In this document: one piece after another, positions 58,221 through 64,000 of the stretch | Position numbering within the stretch: position 1 is the first letter of the stretch | Layout of the letters: the number at the start of each line of letters is the position of its first letter | Source: CAZGOM01 sp964542875 | GTDB taxonomy: Bacteria > Planctomycetota > Phycisphaerae > Phycisphaerales > Phycisphaeraceae | Length of the DNA: 64,000 nucleotides | Direction: 5' to 3' | NCBI GenBank assembly: GCA_964542875.1 | Contig: CAZIWA010000002.1 | Coordinates: 41,851 to 105,850 of the forward strand | The notes under the pieces: model-generated | The model's database searches: none | The model's input: only the letters and a program-made list of their open reading frames with translations | Told to the model about the DNA's origin: nothing | Program-made: the position numbers and the translations under genes

Positions 58221-59482
58221 GCGAGGGTGTAGAGGTGGAAGCCGCCATAAATGGCGGAGCGGTCTTGTTTGAAGAGTTCCTGGGAGCGGGCGTGGTGGTA
58301 GGTGAAACGGGCCATGAGCTTGGGGGGGAGGGATTTGGAGATGGGGGAGGTCTGGCCGGAGGTGCGGAAGATGATCCGGCTGCCGGGGCGGCCGACGCGG
58401 GCAACCTGAGTCCACATTTCCTGGATGACGTAGCTGGGCATCCAGTCCTGGCTGTCGAGGAAAACAAAGCGGTCGAGGCTTTTGTCTGGTTGGGAATTGA
58501 GGTAGCTGGTAAGGGTGTTGATGTGGGTTTCGATTTTGTCGACGTTGGCTTTGAGGAGGTCGTAGTTTTCAGTTTTGAGGTAGTCGGGGATGGCTTTGCG
58601 GGCGGGATCGTAGGTGCGGCCAAAGGCCTGCCAGGCGAAGTAGTTGTCGCTGAGGTCAAAGCCGCAGGCGAGGCGTTTTACGCGCTCCTTGTAGAGGGCC
58701 ATGATTTGGCCGTTGGATTCCTCGGCCATGATTTTGTGCTGGCTGGGGGGGATGCCGAGGCTGTAGACGGCGATGGGTAACTGGGTGCAATATTTGATGA
58801 CGGGGTTTTCAAACAGAGGGCCGTAGACTTCTTCAAACACCTGCTGGCGTTCTTCGGGCGTGCGGGAGGCATCAAGAAGCTTGCCGGGGTCGCGGCCGGC
58901 GAGGCGGGAGACGGCGTGGGTGGCGCGGATGAAAAGGCCAAGCTTGGACTTTTCATAGAAGCCGTTCTTGAAGTAGTTGATGCGGCTTTTGCCCATCATG
59001 CGGCGGGCCAGGGAGCCGGATTCCCAGAAGTCTCGGGTGACGGGGTCGAGATGGGGGGCGATGTGGGCGTGGTAATTGGCGACGTTGGATGGGGATTTAC
59101 CCTGGCCAAAGAGAGAGTAGAAGTCTTCGTGAGTGGGGAGGTGCTTGAGGGCGGCGAGCTTGAGCCGGGTGAGGCTCATGTGATTTTTGTTGAGGTCGAC
59201 GCCGACGATTTTTTCCGGGCCGGCGAGGAGGTAGTTGAGGAGATTGCACCCGCCTGAGGAGATGGCGAGGATGCGGCTGAAGGGGTTGATCTCCAATGCG
59301 GCGAGATCGACCTTGGGGTCTTCCCAGATCTGGTTATAGACAAAGCCAGAGAACCAGAAGGTGAAGGCGCGCTCCAGCAGGCCCTGAGAGCAAAGGGGGC
59401 TGCTATGGTGCACGGCGTTCTTCAAGTGCCGCTGGGTGAGTGTGGCCGCCTGTGGAACGTTAAGCGTTGTGGTGTTGCTCAT
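58217..59482 (-). CDS. btaA: BtaA-like 3-amino-3-carboxypropyltransferase (DUF3419)
   Basis: 421 residues. Transfers the aminocarboxypropyl group of SAM to diacylglycerol, first step of the betaine lipid DGTS, which replaces phospholipids when phosphate is scarce. DUF3419 features: FVYNQIWEDPKVDLAALEI, RILAISSGGCNLLNYLLAGP (nucleotide-binding start), VDLNKNHMSLTRLKLAA, the middle HIPPSQ-like GIPPSQHKIM, and the C-terminal FVFLDSQDWM ... RVGRPGSRIIFRTSG. It is translationally coupled to btaB. A 7-bp inverted repeat at 59504-59525 precedes the gene. Confidence 0.9.
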   Translation of the reverse strand: MSNTTTLNVPQAATLTQRHLKNAVHHSSPLCSQGLLERAFTFWFSGFVYNQIWEDPKVDLAALEINPFSRILAISSGGCNLLNYLLAGPEKIVGVDLNKNHMSLTRLKLAALKHLPTHEDFYSLFGQGKSPSNVANYHAHIAPHLDPVTRDFWESGSLARRMMGKSRINYFKNGFYEKSKLGLFIRATHAVSRLAGRDPGKLLDASRTPEERQQVFEEVYGPLFENPVIKYCTQLPIAVYSLGIPPSQHKIMAEESNGQIMALYKERVKRLACGFDLSDNYFAWQAFGRTYDPARKAIPDYLKTENYDLLKANVDKIETHINTLTSYLNSQPDKSLDRFVFLDSQDWMPSYVIQEMWTQVARVGRPGSRIIFRTSGQTSPISKSLPPKLMARFTYHHARSQELFKQDRSAIYGGFHLYTLA

Positions 59483-59503
59483 GGTATGACGGATAAGGAA
59501 CCA

Positions 59504-59525
59504 TCATCACTTTAGGGTGTGATGA
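59504..59525. promoter_or_regulatory. Inverted repeat before btaAB, probable operator
   Basis: TCATCAC-N8-GTGATGA, a perfect 7-bp dyad 22-43 bp upstream of the btaA ATG at 59482. Its place fits repressor binding over the promoter. It does not look like the direct-repeat Pho box. Confidence 0.5.
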
Positions 59526-59635
59526 GCGGAAAGTTAGACTTCAGATTGTCGCAGGGGGGAAGAGGGGGGAGGAGGCCCCGAGTCCCGAGCCTGTTGTCCA
59601 GCGTTTGAGGATGAAGAAGTAGGGAATTTGGTGTT

Positions 59636-59682
59636 AAAACAAAAGAGGTCCGGAGGTTTAACCTCTGGACCTCTTTTGTTTT
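59636..59682 (-). terminator. Rho-independent terminator of the PP2C/cNMP-binding gene
   Basis: A stem of about 22 bp with one G-T pair (aaaacaaaagaggtcc...aggtt / aacct...ggacctcttttgtttt). On the minus strand it ends in TTTTGTTTT, 45 bases after the stop codon at 59727. Both arms have A/T flanks. Confidence 0.9.
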
Positions 59683-59726
59683 TCTTTAGATGCGGGATAC
59701 GAGACGCGGGGCTCGGGCTCCGTTTT

Positions 59727-61037
59727 TCATCCGACCGTGTCGCCGGACTTTTTCACCTGGTTCTTGTCGAAGTAGGTGTATTTGGCGGTGGATTCATCGA
59801 CCTGCATGTTAATCTCGGCGCCGGTGAGTTTTTCAGACCGGGCGACCTTGGTTTCGCGTTCAACTTCGGCCTCGGTCTTGTTGCGTGCCTCGCCGGAGAG
59901 CATTTTGGTCATGACCCAGAGGAGGCGGGTGGCGAGTTCGGGCTCATTGTTGCGGATGTCGCGGAAGATTTCGCGCGACATGACGAGCATGGAGCCGCGG
60001 GTGGTGGCAACGATCTGGCCGTTGCGGGGGAGGCTGTTGAGCAGGCCGACGTCGGCGATGAGCTGGTTACGGCCCATGATGCCGACGTTCTTTTCAGCGC
60101 TGATGAGCTGGAAGCGACCGGAGATGCGGCAGTAGAGCCGGGCATCGGCGTCGCCTTCGATCTTGAGCTTGTCGCCTTCTTTGAAGTCGACGAGCTTCAT
60201 TTTGCCCATGAGGCGGAGGATGTCGTGATCGTCCATGCTGGCAAAGAGAGCGAGCTTCTTCATGGCGGCCATTTTCTTGGCGGACTTGGAGAAGGGATCG
60301 CGTGAGCCGGCGAGGACTTTGATGAGGATGCCGGTGATGACGCCGCCTCGGCTGCGGCGGTGGGCGTCGTCGACGATTTCGTTGATGGTGTCGTCGGTGC
60401 TGCCGGAGCTGGTTGCGCCTGCGAGGCGGGCATCGCTGCCGGCGAATTCCATCAGGCCGTCGCTGGCCAGCAAAAAGAGATCGCCAGGCTTGGTCTCACA
60501 GTAGGTGAGCCGGGTCTTGGGGATTTTCTTGATACCCTTGGCGGTGGCCGAGGGGCTTTCGGCGATTTCCGAAACGCTGCGGATGGCGGAGGAATCCGCG
60601 GTGGGGGCGGTCACGAGAGTGACTTTGCCGTCGCGCACATGGTACACGCCCGAGGCGGTGCCGTTGGCGATGAGCGCGTTGTGCCCCAGCAGGAGCATGA
60701 TGGTGATTTCCGGCACGATGGGGACTTCCATCCCCTTTTGGCGGGCGTGGATGATGCGGCGCTTGAGCTGTGCGTAAGCCAGTTCCACAAGCATGCCGGC
60801 GCGGATCCGGTTGTAGTAGCTTGGGTCGCGGGCGAACTGTTCAAGGATCTTCCTGTGTGCGCTGAATACCTTCTTGATGGATTCCAGCATTTTTCCGGCG
60901 AGATACTCGCTGGGCTTGGAGTCGACAATGTTGTCGATGACGGCGAAGAGCTTCGCTTCATTGTCGATGAGATGAGTGACCCGATTTCCGCCCAGCTTGT
61001 GGAGCGCGTCGGTTGCTGCTGATGCGTAATGTGCCAT
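59727..61037 (-). CDS. Degenerate PP2C-like / cyclic-nucleotide-binding-domain fusion
   Basis: 436 residues from the ATG at 61037 (site GGGAGG); the frame is open 13 codons upstream. The first 110 residues are helical and unassigned. Residues about 110-255 resemble a PP2C phosphatase: LLLGHNALIANGTASGVYHVRDGKV, then KPGDLFLLASDGLMEF (SDG motif). The N-terminal metal Asp (DGMGG) and the usual VGD Asp are absent, so a non-catalytic phosphatase is likely. Residues about 265-385 are a cyclic-nucleotide-binding-like sandwich: FASMDDHDILRLMGKMKLVD, GDKLKIEGDADARLYCRISG, ISAEKNVGIMGRNQLIADVG. A 50-residue charged tail follows. Perhaps a signalling adaptor. Single gene with its own terminator. Confidence 0.7.
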   Translation of the reverse strand: MAHYASAATDALHKLGGNRVTHLIDNEAKLFAVIDNIVDSKPSEYLAGKMLESIKKVFSAHRKILEQFARDPSYYNRIRAGMLVELAYAQLKRRIIHARQKGMEVPIVPEITIMLLLGHNALIANGTASGVYHVRDGKVTLVTAPTADSSAIRSVSEIAESPSATAKGIKKIPKTRLTYCETKPGDLFLLASDGLMEFAGSDARLAGATSSGSTDDTINEIVDDAHRRSRGGVITGILIKVLAGSRDPFSKSAKKMAAMKKLALFASMDDHDILRLMGKMKLVDFKEGDKLKIEGDADARLYCRISGRFQLISAEKNVGIMGRNQLIADVGLLNSLPRNGQIVATTRGSMLVMSREIFRDIRNNEPELATRLLWVMTKMLSGEARNKTEAEVERETKVARSEKLTGAEINMQVDESTAKYTYFDKNQVKKSGDTVG

Positions 61038-61271
61038 ACGTAAAACCTCCCAAACCCCAAAACAGAACTTGAACAAGCGGCCGACTTGGGATTGACCCGG
61101 TTATGAACCCGGACGATAGGCAACCCGGTTGGCCGCAGACGTGCATTATTGTTTATTATGGCTTGAAGGGTACCGGTAGAGCAAACGGCTATGGGGTGGG
61201 CCTCCGTGTGGGGGTTGTTGAAAACCCCGCCGCGACGAACCCTCAGGACTCAATCTGCGTAGAAAACACAT

Positions 61272-63311
61272 ATGCGTAACGCTCGGCCAGTTCCGTGGAT
61301 TGCAGGGTTTTGGATAGCCGGTCTGGGGTGTGCACAGGCGCTTTTCGCCCAAGGCCCGGCCCCGGCGACCGGCGGCGCAGGCGTGGCCAATCCTCTCGCC
61401 GCGGTCCGTGTTCAGGACATGGTGACGGTGGGTGATGCGCATGCCCTTGCGCTTTTTACCCGGTTGAGCAAAGCCATCGGGCCGGTGGAAGGCAGGGCGA
61501 ATCTTGGCCCGGGCATTCCCGTCAGAGGATTGGCGGGGGTGCTGGTGGAACTTCGCTACCGTGGCATGCGCATCGGGCATGGGCAGGCAACCGGCGCCGA
61601 GGTGCTGCCTAACCAGGACGGCACCGCCGACTTGGCCCAAGCCGGCGACATGGCCTTGAAACGAGCCATGGAAGTGGCGCGTGAGACACTGAAAGACCTG
61701 GCATTGATTCAGTTTCGTGAACCCATGGATCCGCCTGCCAATGATGGAAAGACGTCCGAGGCGACACGGTCTGCGGCAAAGCTGACCCTGGATGAGGCGC
61801 TGCCGCTGGTGACGCTGGACATTCAGGTGGCGCATACGCTGAAACCGGTGATTCTTGGGGATGAAGCGGCGAAGTCTTCCGCATTTGACCGGTTTGTGCC
61901 GGGGTATCACGGCCTTTATGCGTCTGCGGCGTACAAAGGGGAGCCCAAGCCCAGGGAATCATGGGTGTGGCCGGGGTGGGCGATCAGCCGAAACATCAAT
62001 CCTAAAGATCAGATGATTTTTCTGGCCCGGCAGCTTGGGTTGTCTCATGAGAGCTGGGATCAACTGGGGCGGCCGCGCGGGCCGATGCTGATGACGTTCA
62101 ACTGCATTCAGGTGGTGCAGGGGAGCATGGTGCAGCCGGGCAAACCCAAGCCTGCGCCAATGATTCTGGAACGGGGGAACCAGCCGGCGCCGTTGGCTGG
62201 CCTGACGGCGCAGCAGACGGATCAACTGGCGGACCGGGTGGCGGGGCACCTGCTGCGGCGTGTGAGGGTGGCAGGCGATGTGACGGGGGATTATTTCCCG
62301 TCGGGCAACCTGTACCGGCCGGAGGTGGCAACGCCGGAAGACCAGGCGATCGTGGCGCTGGCGCTGGCCCGGTACTGCAAGCGGCATGCGCGGGGCCCCG
62401 GGCAAGCCAATGCGCCCACGGTGCATGAAACGACGTTTCGGCTGATGATGACGTACCTGGAATCACAAGTGCTGTTGATGACCAAGGAAGAAGGCCTTCC
62501 CATCAAGGCGCTGGTGGCTTTGGCGATCATGGACGGGCCTGGGATGGAGGCCAAGAAAGACCTTCGAGACAAGCTGATCACCAACCTGCTGGCCCACCAG
62601 CGCGAAGACGGCAGATGGGTGGAGAAGGTGGTCGATAAATCCGGCCAGGCGCAGTTCCGGGAGATTCCCGCGACACTGCAGGCGATCATTCTTTCCGCGG
62701 TTTCCCGGTATTACCAGATCGTGAAAGACAAGAACCTGGAGCCGGGCATCGGCACGACCTACGGTCGGCTGGTGCTTTCGCTGGAGCTGAAAAACCCGGG
62801 GACGGGTATTTTGCCGTGGCTGGGGGAATCCCGTGGGCGCATGGAAGGCGTGATCAACCCGGACGCCTTGCGCGGGCTTGATGAGCGGCTTTCGCAGATC
62901 GCCGACCGGCTTCGGGAATTGCAGGTGATGTCGGCCTCGGATGATGGGCCGACGGATGTGGTGGGGGGGGTGAGTCTTGGCGAGCGAAGCCTGGGGGGCG
63001 CACCGGACCCGGACTGGCATACCGGCCAAGCGTTGCACTTTCTGGCGACCAGCCTGGATAACAAGCTGATTATTTCCGACGGCAGCCGGGCCCGGATGAC
63101 GCTTTCATGCGCCTTGGCTGCCCGATATCTGGGGGTGCTGGCCTTCCAGGCGCCTTCGACGTACTACATGCAGGCGCCGGAAGATGCGCTGGGCGGGGTG
63201 CGGCTGGTGATGTGGAACAACAAGCTGAGCCCCGGCCCCTCGGCAGTGGCTTTGCTGGCGATCCTGGCTTACCAGGATGCGATGGACCGAGTGCAGGCGG
63301 CAGGGAAATAA
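61272..63311 (+). CDS. Exported protein of unknown function
   Basis: 679 residues. Hydrophobic N-terminus (PWIAGFWIAGLGCAQALFA) with cleavage near FAQG. Paired helices are predicted for most of the rest; LLAHQREDGRWVEK (about 440-453) resembles the QW-type repeat of alpha-toroid proteins, and ATSLDNKLIISDGSRARMTL and TLSCALAARYLGVLAFQA follow. I cannot name the family. The start has a weak site (cacatATG). It is divergent from the PP2C-like gene. No membrane segment after the signal. Confidence 0.6.
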   Translation: MRNARPVPWIAGFWIAGLGCAQALFAQGPAPATGGAGVANPLAAVRVQDMVTVGDAHALALFTRLSKAIGPVEGRANLGPGIPVRGLAGVLVELRYRGMRIGHGQATGAEVLPNQDGTADLAQAGDMALKRAMEVARETLKDLALIQFREPMDPPANDGKTSEATRSAAKLTLDEALPLVTLDIQVAHTLKPVILGDEAAKSSAFDRFVPGYHGLYASAAYKGEPKPRESWVWPGWAISRNINPKDQMIFLARQLGLSHESWDQLGRPRGPMLMTFNCIQVVQGSMVQPGKPKPAPMILERGNQPAPLAGLTAQQTDQLADRVAGHLLRRVRVAGDVTGDYFPSGNLYRPEVATPEDQAIVALALARYCKRHARGPGQANAPTVHETTFRLMMTYLESQVLLMTKEEGLPIKALVALAIMDGPGMEAKKDLRDKLITNLLAHQREDGRWVEKVVDKSGQAQFREIPATLQAIILSAVSRYYQIVKDKNLEPGIGTTYGRLVLSLELKNPGTGILPWLGESRGRMEGVINPDALRGLDERLSQIADRLRELQVMSASDDGPTDVVGGVSLGERSLGGAPDPDWHTGQALHFLATSLDNKLIISDGSRARMTLSCALAARYLGVLAFQAPSTYYMQAPEDALGGVRLVMWNNKLSPGPSAVALLAILAYQDAMDRVQAAGK

Positions 63312-63462
63312 GTTTGGGTGCATCAGAGTTTATGGGCAAAGTTCCCTGAGGATGAAGAGTACCGGTGTGTGGATGGTACTGTTTCAGGCGATTCAGTTGT
63401 GAGTGGGTCTTGAAGGTGGCGTGGTGGGCTTCGCGGACTCGGCCGCACCCTACGGGAGGGAT
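63312..63462. other. Spacer downstream of the 679-residue protein
   Basis: Part of a 403-bp gene-free stretch before glnN. I see no gene. It carries repeat A copy 4 at 63418-63457, and then the enhancer-like dyads and promoter described separately. Confidence 0.6.
63418..63457 (+). repeat. Dispersed mosaic repeat A, copy 4
   Basis: ggcgtggtgggcttcgcgg, then actcggccgcaccctacggg; the core of the repeat with several substitutions relative to the copies at 1.7, 2.7 and 57.5 kb. It ends five bases before the first enhancer-like dyad. Confidence 0.7.
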
Positions 63463-63479
63463 TGCCTAATTTTTAGGCA
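63463..63479. promoter_or_regulatory. Enhancer-like dyad 1 upstream of glnN
   Basis: TGCCTAA-TTT-TTAGGCA, a perfect 17-bp palindrome with an A/T centre. It has the length and layout of NtrC sites (TGC-N11-GCA) although the inner bases differ from the enteric consensus. The centre is about 171 bp before the predicted transcript start. Confidence 0.6.
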
Positions 63480-63504
63480 TCAGGGTTTTTCGTAGAGGCC
63501 GTCG

Positions 63505-63521
63505 TGCCTATCCCCTAGGCG
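63505..63521. promoter_or_regulatory. Enhancer-like dyad 2 upstream of glnN
   Basis: TGCCTA-N5-TAGGCG, a near-perfect copy of dyad 1 with one changed base in the right arm. Its centre lies 42 bp from that of dyad 1, four helical turns, and about 129 bp before the predicted transcript start. Confidence 0.6.
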
Positions 63522-63614
63522 CGTGAATGAACGTTGATCTGTCTGAAATGTGGAAATGTCTCGCAGGGTGAAAAAATCAGGCGTGTTTTCCAAAACTAAC
63601 AAGTTTGGTTAAGT

Positions 63615-63630
63615 TTGGCACGCCCATTGC
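63615..63630 (+). promoter_or_regulatory. Sigma-54 promoter of glnN
   Basis: TTGGCACG-N4-TTGC, an exact match to the -24/-12 consensus, with ten bases between GG and GC. Transcription should begin near 63642, about 72 bases before the GTG start. Confidence 0.85.
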
Positions 63631-63714
63631 TTGTCTTGCTGGGTCTGGGCCGAGTTAGCCCAGAGGTTCCACAACCCATTGTCGAAAAACAATCTCGAAA
63701 GGAAGGCCGGTTTC

Positions 63715-64000
63715 GTGAAGACCAACAACGCCCGTCAGAACGCGATCAACGCCGTGACGAACTTCAAGTCCGAGAGCGCTCCTCTGAACTTCAAGGACAA
63801 CGCAGCACATGAGCTCTTTGGCTGCAATGTGTTCAACGACAAGCAACTGAAGGAACGCCTGCCCAAGCACATTTACAAGCAACTGAGCAAGACCATCAAG
63901 TCCGGCGAAAAGCTCAACCCCGAGATCGCAGACTTCGTCGCCGCGGCGATGAAGGACTGGGCCATCTCCAAGGGCGCGACCCACTACGCACACGTCTTCT
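63715..64000 (+). CDS. glnN: Type III glutamine synthetase, N-terminal part (runs off the window)
   Basis: 95 residues visible from GTG at 63715, with AAAGGAAGG eight bases upstream. The start VKTNNARQNAINAVTNFKSE, then LFGCNVFNDKQLKERLPKHI, YKQLSKTIKSGEKLNPEIAD and WAISKGATHYAHVF match the N-terminus of GSIII (GlnN), the roughly 700-residue dodecameric form found in Planctomycetota, Bacteroidetes and cyanobacteria. The YAHVF strand leads into the catalytic part, which is outside the window. The enzyme makes glutamine from glutamate, ammonia and ATP. Sigma-54 promoter and two dyads upstream point to nitrogen-responsive control. Confidence 0.92.
   Translation, partial: MKTNNARQNAINAVTNFKSESAPLNFKDNAAHELFGCNVFNDKQLKERLPKHIYKQLSKTIKSGEKLNPEIADFVAAAMKDWAISKGATHYAHVF

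Overview
The window looks like a chromosome segment of a planctomycete, most likely class Phycisphaerae. Reasons: pseudopilin-like exported proteins with FTLIELLVVISI N-termini, two giant exported proteins carrying LEPRxLL-like motifs (VEQFEARLMM, LEERRVLSS), golvesin-type and carboxypeptidase-regulatory-like domains, a DUF4091 protein, a type III glutamine synthetase, and many palindromic or mosaic repeats between genes. The assignment is by family resemblance only. I found no rRNA, recognisable tRNA, CRISPR array, insertion sequence or replication origin.

Layout. 1-3.3 kb: two minus-strand genes (pseudopilin-like; PD-(D/E)XK-like) in repeat-rich spacers. 3.3-9.3 kb: an exported HEAT-repeat protein with an embedded pseudo-receiver, a DUF1015 protein behind nested palindromes, an unknown protein, a small LigD-phosphoesterase-like protein and a TPR lipoprotein. 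9.4-19.4 kb: two divergent giant secreted proteins. 19.4-24.7 kb: HAD hydrolase, YlbF-like protein, CBM9-like lipoprotein, then holA-birA-RluA. 24.8-28.4 kb: thiolase and family I CoA-transferase separated by a probable toxin-antitoxin pair. 28.5-31.8 kb: O-antigen-ligase-like protein and ispH.

31.9-47.5 kb is the most distinctive part. Four tandem paralogous exported proteins of about 750 residues (unrecognised family), a LEPRxLL-like surface protein, a signal-less parallel beta-helix protein and an AraR-type (GntR helix-turn-helix plus LacI sensor) regulator lie together. The palindrome TGTYATRACA occurs upstream of at least two of the paralogs and twice between the regulator and the beta-helix gene. 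I read this as an undescribed, probably carbohydrate-responsive regulon; a DUF4091 (GH123-like) protein lies just beyond it.

47.6-64 kb: prmC, a spacer with repeated and foldable motifs, fpr, the DUF4091 gene, a Uma2 relic, two duplicated pseudopilins, two coupled membrane proteins, purE-purK, the btaA-btaB betaine-lipid operon, a degenerate PP2C/cyclic-nucleotide-binding fusion, an unknown exported protein, and the start of glnN. The glnN spacer has a consensus sigma-54 promoter and two enhancer-like dyads 42 bp apart, pointing to NtrC-like nitrogen control.
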